This document shows, one piece after another, positions 8,817-17,559 of a stretch of DNA of 58,631 nt (positions are counted from its first letter, which is position 1; every line of letters begins with the position of its first letter). The notes under the pieces are model-generated. The model did no database searches. It had not been told where the DNA came from and saw only the letters and a program-made list of their open reading frames with translations. The translations under genes were made by a program, and so were the position numbers. Location: contig JBBANY010000002.1 of assembly GCA_040401695.1 (NCBI GenBank), positions 1 to 58,631 of the forward strand, in the 5' to 3' direction. The stretch is from F1-20-MAGs119 sp040401695. Its GTDB lineage: Bacteria > Actinomycetota > Acidimicrobiia > Acidimicrobiales > Ilumatobacteraceae.

Positions 8817-9932
8817 TTAGTTGAACAGGGTGAACGAACCCGGGCCGGTGGCGAAGCCGCTGGCAGGAACGTTCTTGTTCGTCACGAGTGGGCTGTCCAT
8901 CCAGTAGGTGGTCGCATCGGGCGTCTCGCCGGCGATCAGCTTGGCGAGGAGTTCACAACCGAGAGAGGCCGTGCCCTCGAGGTCGTTTGCTGCCGTTGCA
9001 GCGAAGCTCTTGCCTGCGCGGATCATGTCGAGTGCCGACGAGTCTCCGTTGAACGACACAACGAATGCCTTGTTGCCAAGACCATCGACTGCTGCCGCTG
9101 CACCCTGGCCGAGGCTGTCGAAGCTCGCGTAGACGGCCTTGATGTCGGGGTTCGCCTGGAAGGCCTGCTCGACCTTTGCCTGGGCGTCGGCCACCGCGTT
9201 GGCGAGGTCGACTTCAACCTCGGTCACCTTGATGTCCGGGTACTCGCTGCCCTCGCCGGTCATTGCCTTGAAGGCATCGGCGCGCTGACGGAGGCTCGGT
9301 GTCACGCGTGCGTTGACGATGAGAACATCGCCTGCTGCGGTTCCACCGTTCTCCGCTGCGATGCGGTCGATCACGTACTGTCCGACGCGGGCTGCGCTCT
9401 GGAATTCGAGACCCGTGATCGAGTACGAACCGGTGCGCTGTCCACCCCACACGGTGACAACCGGGCGACCTGCATCGCCGGCTGCCTTCAGAGCGGCATC
9501 AAGCGAGCCGTTGCCGATGTCGTTCGCAACGTTGTAAATGGCATCGACGCCGGCGTTGTTCGCCTGCTCGAAGGCCTGGACGGCCTCGGTGCCACCCTTG
9601 GCATCGAAAACCTGTGTGGATCCACCGTTGGCCTCGACACACTCGACGACTCCGGCCTGGAGGCGATCGACGGGCTCGAGACCCGGTGCGAGCGAGATGA
9701 TGCCAACTGCCTTGCCGCTGAGGGCCGAGAGGTCGGCTCCGGCGGGTGCGGCTTCTTCCGCTGCAACCGTGTCTTCGGTGGCTGCTTCTTCAGCGGTTGT
9801 TTCTTCGGCAACCGCCGTCGTGTCGGCAGTTGCGGTATCCGTGCTGTCGCTGTCGTCCCCACAGGCTGCGAGAGCGCCTGCGGTGGCGAGAACGACCGCA
9901 AGCGCAACGGCCTTGCTTTTCATTCTCTTCAC
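8817..9932 (-). CDS. Sugar-type ABC transporter substrate-binding lipoprotein
   Basis: A type I periplasmic-binding-protein-like solute-binding protein of ~371 aa. The start is GTG 9932 behind AGGGGG, and ATG 9923 is an alternative. A signal peptide ends in the lipobox LAAC. The mature protein opens with a ~40-residue linker rich in Asp, Thr, Ala and Glu, then the two-lobed domain (SGKAVGIISLAPG onward). It lies 174 bp downstream of the ATPase gene on the same strand and probably shares its transcript. A second, different binding lipoprotein (13040-14173) is next to the permease, so this importer appears to have two receptors. The substrate is unknown; the family imports pentoses, inositol, autoinducer-2 and similar ligands. 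Confidence 0.88.
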   Translation of the reverse strand: MKRMKSKAVALAVVLATAGALAACGDDSDSTDTATADTTAVAEETTAEEAATEDTVAAEEAAPAGADLSALSGKAVGIISLAPGLEPVDRLQAGVVECVEANGGSTQVFDAKGGTEAVQAFEQANNAGVDAIYNVANDIGNGSLDAALKAAGDAGRPVVTVWGGQRTGSYSITGLEFQSAARVGQYVIDRIAAENGGTAAGDVLIVNARVTPSLRQRADAFKAMTGEGSEYPDIKVTEVEVDLANAVADAQAKVEQAFQANPDIKAVYASFDSLGQGAAAAVDGLGNKAFVVSFNGDSSALDMIRAGKSFAATAANDLEGTASLGCELLAKLIAGETPDATTYWMDSPLVTNKNVPASGFATGPGSFTLFN

Positions 9933-10000
9933 TGTTCCCCCTTTTGGGATTGGTTGTGGTGTTTGTTGGGTTGTTGCGGCTTTCGCCGCGTTCTTTCCGC

Positions 10001-10029
10001 AGTCGTCGGCCGCGTGTCGACCGACGACT
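10001..10029 (-). other. Intercistronic stem-loop
   Basis: AGTCGTCGG pairs with CCGACGACT (9 bp, 11-nt loop) between the ATPase gene and the binding-protein gene. It has no T-run. It may be an mRNA processing or stabilising element that lets the binding protein be made in excess. Confidence 0.5.
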
Positions 10030-10106
10030 AAGGAAGAGATTTTCTCTCGTCGCAAAGACCGAAGAAACTGTGTGGGTTGGCTGGTTGACGTGGGGTGGTG
10101 CACGAT

Positions 10107-11627
10107 TCAGACCGCTACGTCGTCGTGGCCATAGCACCCGCGCAGAATGTCGGCTTCGGTAATGGGTTGTTCGAGTTGTCCAACAACGCGCCCTTCGCGC
10201 AGTACGACGACTCGATGCGCAACCTGGGCCACTTCGTCGAGATCGGAGGACGCAATGATGACCGCCACGCCTTCGGCAGCGAGCTCTGCGACTTGGCGCA
10301 GAATCTCGCCACGGGCTCCGACGTCGACACCCTTTGTCGGTTCGTCGAGCAGCAGTACCTTCGTGTCGCGTCCTACGAGCCAGCGTGCCAGGAGGACCTT
10401 TTGCTGGTTGCCACCGGAAAGCTGACCGATGCGTTGATCGTGACCGGTCGTGACAACGCGCAAGCGTTCGATCTGGCGGTTCGTTTGATCGACTTCCTCG
10501 CCGCGATGGGGCAGTGGAAGGCGTGCGTGGCGTCTGAACTGCCTGAGGTGTGCGAGCACGGTGTTTTCGCGGATCGTCCGCATCGGATAAATTCCGGTTG
10601 ACCGTCGATCTTCGGGAATGAGGGCGAGGCCGTTGCGAATTGCATCGGCAGGCGAGCGGAACGAGACCTCTTTACCGCTCAGAGTGATCGTGCCGGCCGT
10701 GGGTTTCAGCTGCCCAAAGATGTTGAGAAGGATCGACGTGCGCCCCGACCCGACAAGTCCGCCGAGGCCGAGAATCTCGCCCGGTCGCACTTCAAAAGAA
10801 ACGTCTTTCAGTGGCCCACCCTCGAGCCCGCTTACCGACAGCACCGGCGCCGCTTCGGTGCGTGCCGTACTTGTGGTCACCTTCACGTTGTCGACCGACT
10901 TGCCCGTGATCGCCTCGATCAGGCGGTCACGCGTCAAATCCTTGCGGTCGATTTCGCCGACCGTCTCGCCGTCCTTCATGACCGTGACTCGGTCGGTGAT
11001 TTCGAGTACTTCACCCAATCGGTGCGAAACGAACAGCACCGCGACACCACGCTCTTTGAGGCGACGTGCAGCGGCGAAGACCTTCACGACTTCGCTGTCG
11101 GCGAGTGCGACGGTTGGCTCGTCCATCACCACGAGTTGCGGTTGACCGGCACACGCGCGGGCGATCGACACCATCCAGCGTTCCGCAACCGTCAGTGATT
11201 TCACGGGCGCGGTCGGATCAACGTCGACAAAATCCGCAAGGATTCGGCGGGACTCTTCGGTGAGAGCGGTCCAGTCGATGCGCAAACCGCGTCGGGGGAG
11301 ATCTTTGCCGAGAAACAGATTCTCTGCGACACTCAGCCGTTCAACGAGGGCGGCATCCTGGTGGATGAAGTGCAGTTCTAGGCGGCTCGCCTCGCGCTCG
11401 CTTTGCAACTCAACGGGTAGTCCGTCGACGAGAATCGTCCCGTTGTCACGTAGTTGCGCGCCTGCAAGAATCTTGATGAGCGTCGACTTGCCTGCGCCGT
11501 TTTCGCCGACAAGGCCGTGGATTTCGCCGGGCCGGATCTTGATCCATGCGTCGTTCAGTGCCTGAACTCCGGGAAACCGCTTCGACAATCCTGAAATCTC
11601 GACGATGAACGCTGTCGCGTTGGCCAT
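10107..11627 (-). CDS. Sugar-type ABC transporter ATPase (RbsA/XylG-like)
   Basis: A 506-aa tandem ATPase with two nucleotide-binding domains. Domain 1 has Walker A GENGAGKST at 41-49, a degenerate signature (LTVAERWMVSIARA) and Walker B LVVMDEP. Domain 2 has a degenerate P-loop (GLVGSGRTS), a canonical signature LSGGNQQK and VLLLDEPTKGVD. This is the normal pattern for RbsA/MglA/XylG. It is divergent from the permease gene, with a shared 103-bp promoter region holding palindromic site 3. It energises import at the inner face of the membrane. An SD-like AAGGGGGG lies before the ATG. Confidence 0.93.
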   Translation of the reverse strand: MANATAFIVEISGLSKRFPGVQALNDAWIKIRPGEIHGLVGENGAGKSTLIKILAGAQLRDNGTILVDGLPVELQSEREASRLELHFIHQDAALVERLSVAENLFLGKDLPRRGLRIDWTALTEESRRILADFVDVDPTAPVKSLTVAERWMVSIARACAGQPQLVVMDEPTVALADSEVVKVFAAARRLKERGVAVLFVSHRLGEVLEITDRVTVMKDGETVGEIDRKDLTRDRLIEAITGKSVDNVKVTTSTARTEAAPVLSVSGLEGGPLKDVSFEVRPGEILGLGGLVGSGRTSILLNIFGQLKPTAGTITLSGKEVSFRSPADAIRNGLALIPEDRRSTGIYPMRTIRENTVLAHLRQFRRHARLPLPHRGEEVDQTNRQIERLRVVTTGHDQRIGQLSGGNQQKVLLARWLVGRDTKVLLLDEPTKGVDVGARGEILRQVAELAAEGVAVIIASSDLDEVAQVAHRVVVLREGRVVGQLEQPITEADILRGCYGHDDVAV

Positions 11628-11665
11628 CCGCGCACCCCCCTTCGGCGAACATCTCCACCATAGTT

Positions 11666-11681
11666 AACCCAACGGTGGGTT
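11666..11681. promoter_or_regulatory. Palindromic operator, site 3
   Basis: AACCCAACGGTGGGTT has perfect 6-bp arms around ACGG, and two further matched bases (GT and AC) follow beyond one unpaired position on each side. It sits midway between the divergent ATPase and permease genes and matches site 1 at 13 of 16 positions. Confidence 0.6.
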
Positions 11682-11730
11682 GACTACCCCCAGGATTTGG
11701 TAGATACTGAAGGCGCTCGGAGGGGGACTC

Positions 11731-12939
11731 ATGGGTTCAGCAGTAGCGAAAATCCGCTCTGCCGTCGGCGGGATCATTCCCGGCCGAAGGGAGGTCGGAG
11801 CTGGCGCGGGGACGGCGTCGGGATCGAAGGGGATGGCCTTCGCGGCGCGTTATGGGACGATCGTCTTCCTTCTCGTTCTTGTTGTCGTCTTCACGATCCT
11901 CTGCGAAATTCGCCTTGGTGAGCAGCGGTTCCTGTCCGGCAACAACCTCACGCTGCTTCTGCGCCAATCCGCCGTTCTCGCGATTCTGGCAAGTGGTCTC
12001 ACGATCGCGCTGATCCTTGGTGAATTCGACCTTTCCATCGCCGCCGCACTCACACTGGGCGGCGGCATTTTTGCTCTCTTCTTGAGCGGCCAGTACGTCG
12101 TGACATGGCCGACCATTCCCTTCACCGACATCGGTGGAGGAGCCGTCGTGCCGGCCGACTGGCAGGACACTTTCCTCTTTGCGTTGATCGCTGCCGCTTT
12201 CTTCGGTCTCCTTGCCGGTGTCATCAACGGCATCGTCGTGTCGTATTTCGGTGTCAGTGCCTTCATCGGCACGCTCGGTCTCGCGGGAATCATCGAGGGT
12301 TACCTCATTCGTCTCACCGACGGCCGGTCGGTCGCTCTACCGAAGAACGTCACAGACACAGCGCAGGGAACCCTCTTCGGATGGAAGGCTCCGGAGAGTT
12401 GGGGCTGGGACCTGACCGTGGGCGGCCGAACCTTCAATCTCGATCTCGGCGGCTTGAGTCTGCCCATCATCGCCGTCACCGCCGCAGTCATTCTGTTTGG
12501 AATCTCTTTTTTCCTGCGCCAAACCGAAGCGGGTCGCCGTATGGATGCAGTCGGCGGCAACCCCGAGGCGTCGCGCCTGGCGGGCATCGACGTGAAGCGT
12601 TACCGACTCGCGGCCTTCATGATGTGCGCTGTCATTGCAGCGATTGCTGGCGTCGTCCTTGCCGCCGGTCGAACCGGTTCCGCCGTCACATTGGTGGGCA
12701 ACCAAGGTTCCTATCTCCTGCAGGCCTACACCGCGTGCTTCCTCGGGGCCGTGACATTGCGCGAGGGAGAATTCCACGTGCTCGGAACGGCCATCGGGGT
12801 TTTGCTGATGACGGTCACTTTCTCCGGTCTCATCATTCTCGGTGTGCCGGGTTATGCACAGACAATCGCCAACGGCGTGATCCTGATCGCCGCCCTGACA
12901 TTCGCGGGTCTTGCCCGCAGGGCGGCCAGGCGAACGTAG
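11731..12939 (+). CDS. Sugar-type ABC transporter permease (RbsC-like)
   Basis: A 402-aa integral membrane protein of the BPD_transp_2 class. After a ~38-residue basic/Gly-rich cytoplasmic N-terminus there are roughly eight to ten hydrophobic segments, beginning with YGTIVFLLVLVVVFTILC. The conserved permease loop NPEASRLAGIDVKRYR, which contacts the ATPase, is present. The start at 11731 follows GGAGGGGG. It is larger than RbsC (321 aa), with an insertion around residues 120-145 and another near 205-235. It is transcribed with the second binding lipoprotein 101 bp downstream. Confidence 0.92.
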   Translation: MGSAVAKIRSAVGGIIPGRREVGAGAGTASGSKGMAFAARYGTIVFLLVLVVVFTILCEIRLGEQRFLSGNNLTLLLRQSAVLAILASGLTIALILGEFDLSIAAALTLGGGIFALFLSGQYVVTWPTIPFTDIGGGAVVPADWQDTFLFALIAAAFFGLLAGVINGIVVSYFGVSAFIGTLGLAGIIEGYLIRLTDGRSVALPKNVTDTAQGTLFGWKAPESWGWDLTVGGRTFNLDLGGLSLPIIAVTAAVILFGISFFLRQTEAGRRMDAVGGNPEASRLAGIDVKRYRLAAFMMCAVIAAIAGVVLAAGRTGSAVTLVGNQGSYLLQAYTACFLGAVTLREGEFHVLGTAIGVLLMTVTFSGLIILGVPGYAQTIANGVILIAALTFAGLARRAARRT

Positions 12940-13039
12940 ACGACATCTCGGCGCCGGGTGTCGCCTGACGGACCGGTGGTGCGGCGCCACCAACCACAAC
13001 AACAGGGGGAGTCGGATTCGGATGACCCAAGGAGGAAAA

Positions 13040-14173
13040 ATGAGAAAGACCAAGAAGGCACTCGTGGTGCTTCCGCTCGTCGTCATGGCGCTGCTCTCAG
13101 CCTGTGGTGACGACAGTGGGGACTCCACGGCCGACACAACCGCAACGGCAGACACAACGGCAACCGGCGACACGACGGCTGCGACCGAAGAGACGACCGC
13201 ACCCGCCGATACGACTGCTGCAGCCGCATCTGATCCGTCGAAGGGCGAAATCCCCGAGGGTGGCGTTGAAGTCGCAATCGCAGGTGACGTCACGACCTGG
13301 TCCGGCAAGAAGGTCGGCATCGCCAACCTCGCACCGGTGCCCGGTGCAGAGCGCTGGTCGAAGCCGCTTCAGGCTTGCATCGAAAAGAACGGTGGAACGG
13401 TTGATTACCAGGACGTCGGTGGCGACCCGACCAAGCTGCCCGCACTCCTCGAGGGTTGGGCAAGCGCCAAGGTCGACGCTGTGTTCAACATCGGTATCGA
13501 CATGACCGGCCAGGAATCGCTGATCGCCGCGTTCACTGAGGCGAAGACCCCGGTCGTCATTTGGGGCGCCGGCAATCCCGAGGGCGTCGTCGCACTTGAT
13601 GCCAACCAGGAAGAGGACGGCCGCATTATCGGTCGTTACCTCGTCGAAAAGCTTGGTTCGGGTCAGGTCATCCTCGTGAATGCGAACAACCCTGCTCTCC
13701 AGAGCCGTGAAAAAGGCCTGAAGGAAGTGCTCGACGCTGCGGGTATCGAACTCGTCGTCGTCGGTGAGGCACTTGGCTTCACCGCCGAGTCGGCACAGAA
13801 GTCGGTCGAGGCCGCCCTCCAGGCGAACCCCGATGCGAAGGCTGTCGTCGGTGGCTTCGGCTCGCTCGGCGTCGGTGCTGCAGCAGCGGTGACTGCTGCG
13901 GGTAGCTCGGCCGTCGTTGTTTCGATGAACGGTGACCCCGAGGAGTACGCAGCGATCCGTGAGGGTGGCTCATTTGTCGCAACAGTGGCCGACGGCCACG
14001 AGTTCGGCGGTGAGGCTGCTTGTCAGATCGCGGCCGACATGATCGCAGGCAACGCTGCGCCCGGCACCGCCGGCAAGCAGATCCTTGCGACCTCGGTGCT
14101 CGTGACCGCCGACAACGTGCCCGCCGAGGGTTCGTCGGAGGCCACTCCGCGCAAGTTCTACCAGCTTCCCTGA
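13040..14173 (+). CDS. Second sugar-type ABC substrate-binding lipoprotein
   Basis: A 377-aa solute-binding protein related in layout to the product of 8817-9932. The start ATG 13040 follows AGGAGG; an in-frame ATG at 13022 precedes that SD. The signal peptide ends with LLSAC, followed by a Thr/Ala/Asp/Glu-rich linker to about residue 60 and then the binding domain (GKKVGIANLAPVPGAERW onward). It is co-directional with the permease. The two receptors are clearly diverged, so they may feed two ligands into one membrane channel. Confidence 0.9.
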   Translation: MRKTKKALVVLPLVVMALLSACGDDSGDSTADTTATADTTATGDTTAATEETTAPADTTAAAASDPSKGEIPEGGVEVAIAGDVTTWSGKKVGIANLAPVPGAERWSKPLQACIEKNGGTVDYQDVGGDPTKLPALLEGWASAKVDAVFNIGIDMTGQESLIAAFTEAKTPVVIWGAGNPEGVVALDANQEEDGRIIGRYLVEKLGSGQVILVNANNPALQSREKGLKEVLDAAGIELVVVGEALGFTAESAQKSVEAALQANPDAKAVVGGFGSLGVGAAAAVTAAGSSAVVVSMNGDPEEYAAIREGGSFVATVADGHEFGGEAACQIAADMIAGNAAPGTAGKQILATSVLVTADNVPAEGSSEATPRKFYQLP

Positions 14174-14190
14174 TCCCCGGGTGGTGGTGA

Positions 14191-14221
14191 CGGTGTGGGT
14201 CGGCTCTGCCGACCCACACCG
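14191..14221 (+). terminator. GC-rich hairpin terminator
   Basis: A 14-bp stem (CGGTGTGGGTCGGC with GCCGACCCACACCG) with a TCT loop lies 17 bp after the binding-protein stop. It has no U-run, as is common in high-GC actinobacteria. Confidence 0.75.
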
Positions 14222-14290
14222 GACACACCCCAGCCCCGGGTTCAGGACCCGATCGTCATGACTCCGAGGGAGAAGGTCAAGGGAGAAAGC

Positions 14291-15127
14291 GTGGTCCACG
14301 CGCGCCAAGTAGCTGTCGTCACCGGTGCTGGTCGTATGCGCGGTATTGGTCGCGCATGCGCACTGCGTCTGGCAAGCGATGGGTACTTCGTCGTTGTCCA
14401 CGGGCGCAGTGATTCACCAGCCTCGATGACGGAGACAGAGCGCGAGGCCGGTTGGCTCGGAGCGCAATCGGTGGCGGATGAAGTGGTGTCGAACGGGGGT
14501 GGCGCGGTGGCCATCGTTGGTGATCTGCGTGACAAAACCGTGATCGAAGCGTTCGCTGTTGCTTCCGAGCGTTCGGGTGATCTTGCAACCGTGGTCAACA
14601 ACGCTGGTACTCCCGGTGAGGCGAACACGTATGCAGCGCACGAGACGCCGGCCGAGTTGTGGAGCGATACGTTCCACGTCAACGTCGACACCATTTATGA
14701 CATGTGCCGGACCCTCGTTCCGTTGCTTCAGTCGTCGAAGTGCGAGAACAAGTCGATCATCAATTTCTCCTCGACCGCCGGCAAGCGTCCACTTGCTCGC
14801 TATGGCGCGTACAACGCATCGAAGGCGGCGGTGGAGGCCTTGACAATCCAACAGGCACTTGAACTCGCACGGTTCGGTGTCCGGGTCAATTGCATTGCCC
14901 CGGGAAGCACGACGACCGACATGATTGAAGGCACCTTGGATCGCGCGGCACGGTACGCCAAGATCACGCGTGACGAATTGATGAAGAGTGTGTTGCGCAC
15001 GATCCCGATGCGTCGGTTCGCGGATCCTTCCGAGATTGCATCCGTCGTTGGGTTTCTTGCCAGCCGCGACGCGTCATTTGTCACTGGTCAGATCATCACT
15101 GTGGACGGAGGAATGACGCTCTCATGA
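14291..15127 (+). CDS. Short-chain dehydrogenase/reductase (SDR)
   Basis: A 278-aa SDR with a slightly extended glycine loop (TGAGRMRGIG, residues 11-20), NNAG, a catalytic Ser in FSSTAGKRP, and Tyr/Lys in YGAYNASK. It ends in ITVDGGMTLS. GTG 14291 was chosen because AAGGGAG lies 5 bp before it; ATG 14258 is an alternative. Its stop overlaps the P450 start (ATGA), so the two are translationally coupled. A P450 that hydroxylates and an SDR that oxidises the new alcohol is a sensible pair (inference). Confidence 0.88.
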   Translation: MVHARQVAVVTGAGRMRGIGRACALRLASDGYFVVVHGRSDSPASMTETEREAGWLGAQSVADEVVSNGGGAVAIVGDLRDKTVIEAFAVASERSGDLATVVNNAGTPGEANTYAAHETPAELWSDTFHVNVDTIYDMCRTLVPLLQSSKCENKSIINFSSTAGKRPLARYGAYNASKAAVEALTIQQALELARFGVRVNCIAPGSTTTDMIEGTLDRAARYAKITRDELMKSVLRTIPMRRFADPSEIASVVGFLASRDASFVTGQIITVDGGMTLS

Positions 15128-16428
15128 CGAACAAGATTCCGAACGAAACGATAGAAACAGGGCAGATGAGCGAAGACGACGACACCTCGAGAAGTTCACT
15201 GTCGACAGCACGGTTCGACGACAATCTCGTGTGCGATGATGCCGTGCGAGATCCGTACGCGTTCTTCGGTCACCTGCGTGATACCGCACCGATCCACTGG
15301 AACACGCGCCACAAAGCGTGGGTGCTGACGACGCACGAACTGGTCACCGCGGCCCTCCGCAACGGAAGTCTCACGGCCGACCGGATGGAGCCGTTCCGCG
15401 CATCGGTGATGCGACAGACAAACTCAGCCGCAGTCGACGAAACATTCCGCATTCTCGCCAACTGGATGGTCTTTCTCGATCCGCCGAACCACACCCGTTT
15501 GCGTCGACTTGTTTCGCGAATTTTTGCTCCGCCCGTCGTGCGGGCCCAGACCGCCGACATCCAAGAAGTTGTTGGAAGCCTGATTGCAGATCTTCCCGAG
15601 GGTCGACCGGTCGACTTCATCGCCGAGTTTGCCGCACCACTACCCGCAATTGTCATTGCAAAGATGCTCGGCGTTCCACCGCAGGACCGCATCCTCTTCA
15701 AGGAATGGTCCGACCAACTGACATCGCTGGTGTTCGGTGCCTACGATAATCCTGATCGTTTCCACCAAGCAGCGCGCGGGATGCTCGATCTTCGCGACTA
15801 TCTCCTCGGCATGATCGAGAAGTTCGAGGTCGCCCCCGAAGAAAACCTCATCAGCCTGCTGCTCGAGCAGGAAGATGGTGACTCGTTGTCACGAGACGAG
15901 CTCATTTCCACCTGCACGCTGCTGTTGTTTGGGGGCCACGAAACAACGACCAATCTCATCACCAATGGCCTGCTCGCGCTTCTCGATTTCCCCGACCAGA
16001 TGGACGACCTGCGGCGTGATCCCGACATCATGCCGATGGCACTCGAGGAGATCACTCGCTTCGACGGCCCTGCTCGGTCGATGGTTCGTCTGGTGAAGGA
16101 AAATCATGAGTTCGGGGGCGTCGAGATGAAGGCCGGTGAGCGTGTTTTTCTCGTCAACCCTTCGGCAAACCGAGACCCCGTGGTCTTTGATGATCCCGAC
16201 GCGCTGAATCTTCGTCGCAACCCCACGAGCCACATTGGCTACGGGTTCGGTTTGCACTACTGCCTTGGGGCGCCCCTCGCCCGGCTCGAGGCAGACCTGG
16301 CCCTTTCGGCGGTTCTCCGCGAGTTTGGTTCGATCTCGATGGCCGTTGACCGCTCGGTGCTCGAATGGAACCCGACGATGCTGTCGCGGGGACTGAAGTC
16401 GTTGCCCGTCGTGCTTACTCGGGGATAA
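15124..16428 (+). CDS. Cytochrome P450
   Basis: A 434-aa soluble bacterial class I P450. The I-helix oxygen-binding motif GGHETT is at 270-275, the K-helix ExxR at 309-312 (EITR), and the heme-binding loop IGYGFGLHYCLGAPLAR has the thiolate ligand at Cys380. It has an unusually long polar N-terminus (about 30 residues). ATGA overlap with the preceding SDR shows coupling. It needs a ferredoxin and a reductase, and neither is in this window. The substrate is unknown. A hydrophobic acid, terpenoid or steroid-like compound would fit the CoA-dependent catabolic neighbours. Confidence 0.95.
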   Translation: MTNKIPNETIETGQMSEDDDTSRSSLSTARFDDNLVCDDAVRDPYAFFGHLRDTAPIHWNTRHKAWVLTTHELVTAALRNGSLTADRMEPFRASVMRQTNSAAVDETFRILANWMVFLDPPNHTRLRRLVSRIFAPPVVRAQTADIQEVVGSLIADLPEGRPVDFIAEFAAPLPAIVIAKMLGVPPQDRILFKEWSDQLTSLVFGAYDNPDRFHQAARGMLDLRDYLLGMIEKFEVAPEENLISLLLEQEDGDSLSRDELISTCTLLLFGGHETTTNLITNGLLALLDFPDQMDDLRRDPDIMPMALEEITRFDGPARSMVRLVKENHEFGGVEMKAGERVFLVNPSANRDPVVFDDPDALNLRRNPTSHIGYGFGLHYCLGAPLARLEADLALSAVLREFGSISMAVDRSVLEWNPTMLSRGLKSLPVVLTRG

Positions 16429-16432
16429 CCGA

Positions 16433-17542
16433 TCAGAGATTCCACAAGCGGGAGAGAGATCGTGCTCGTTCCCGATCGCTGAGGCCCCGGAGATCAACCA
16501 CTCCGTTTTCGTTGACGACAACATCGATGTCGGATCGCTGGGTCGTCACGTTTTCTGTCAGTTTCTCCACAAGCGTGGGTGTCGAACCGCGACGACTGGG
16601 CAGTGCGACGATGCTGAGACCGTGACGACTGGATGCCGCAGAGAACGCAAAGTCGGCATGCCCCCCGAGTCCTGCGACGGTCGTGCCGCGGATGTTCTCG
16701 ACGTTCACTTGTCCCGACAGGTCGATCTCGAGCGCCGTGTTGAGGGCGAAGAAGGTGTCGTCCGAGAGTGAGCGGTGATCGTGGGTTTTTTCAACGCGGT
16801 CGACCCAGCCACGTTCTGCGATTTCGGCGTAGAAGGAAGCGGTGCCGATGGCGTAGGAACCGACGGGCGTTCCCGTGACGACGCCTCGCCTTGCCGCCTC
16901 GACGACCGCGTCGCTGACGATGCCCGATCGAATTCGCGTTGGTCGGTTGAGGAGTTCGACGCACGCCGCGCCGATTGGCCCGGGGCCGTACTGAATCGCG
17001 GCATTGTCGGGAAGGAGTGCAACGATTCGCTCGGCGATGGCGCGGGAAACATCGTCAACCACGGGGGGAGAGATCACCTCTGGCGGCGCCGTCGACCCTT
17101 CATCGATTGACATGCGGGGGCCAAGGTCGATGTTGCCCAGTGACGTTGTCGCGGGCAGTCTCGGATTCGGCCGGACGATGACTTGACTTGCGTTTTCAAT
17201 GGCGGCGGGAATCCAGCCCGCTTCGGTGCCGAGGTGCCACGTCGACCCGCGTTGCAGTGCCGACACCAACAGCGTGTAGGGCTGGAGCCAAGTGGTCATG
17301 GCGCGGGGCAGATGTGAGAACCGGACCGGAACGTAGTTGAAGTGGGGAGACGTCGCCAGGTGTCGTGATCCGTTGCCGCCCATGAACGACCGCACGGTGA
17401 TGTCGGGCGACGCCTCGAGCCACTTCAGTCCGTCAGAGAGGCACCAACCAACGAAGACCTCGCAGGCTTCACCGCGGCGGCGGACCTTTTCGACTTGGTC
17501 GTGCAAAAGATCCCATGGAGCGCCGACACCGTCGGCCACCAC
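16433..17542 (-). CDS. Acetyl-CoA hydrolase/transferase-family protein
   Basis: A ~369-aa protein of the acetyl-CoA hydrolase / 4-hydroxybutyrate CoA-transferase family. Recognisable blocks include the GxGPIGAACVELL strand-turn, RSGIVSDAVVEAARRG, GLGGHADFAFSAASSRHG, IVALPS and VTTQRSDIDVVVNENGVVDLRG. In CoA-transferases of this family the block equivalent to RSGIVSD carries the catalytic Glu. Here Gly occupies that place, so either the reaction differs or another residue serves. The start is uncertain: GTG 17542 (or 17539) lies 17 bp after the acyl-CoA dehydrogenase stop, has no SD, and gives a shorter N-terminus than the family's usual 420-440 aa. Confidence 0.75.
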   Translation of the reverse strand: MVADGVGAPWDLLHDQVEKVRRRGEACEVFVGWCLSDGLKWLEASPDITVRSFMGGNGSRHLATSPHFNYVPVRFSHLPRAMTTWLQPYTLLVSALQRGSTWHLGTEAGWIPAAIENASQVIVRPNPRLPATTSLGNIDLGPRMSIDEGSTAPPEVISPPVVDDVSRAIAERIVALLPDNAAIQYGPGPIGAACVELLNRPTRIRSGIVSDAVVEAARRGVVTGTPVGSYAIGTASFYAEIAERGWVDRVEKTHDHRSLSDDTFFALNTALEIDLSGQVNVENIRGTTVAGLGGHADFAFSAASSRHGLSIVALPSRRGSTPTLVEKLTENVTTQRSDIDVVVNENGVVDLRGLSDRERARSLSRLWNL

Positions 17543-17559
17543 GATGCGGGCGGTTTGGC

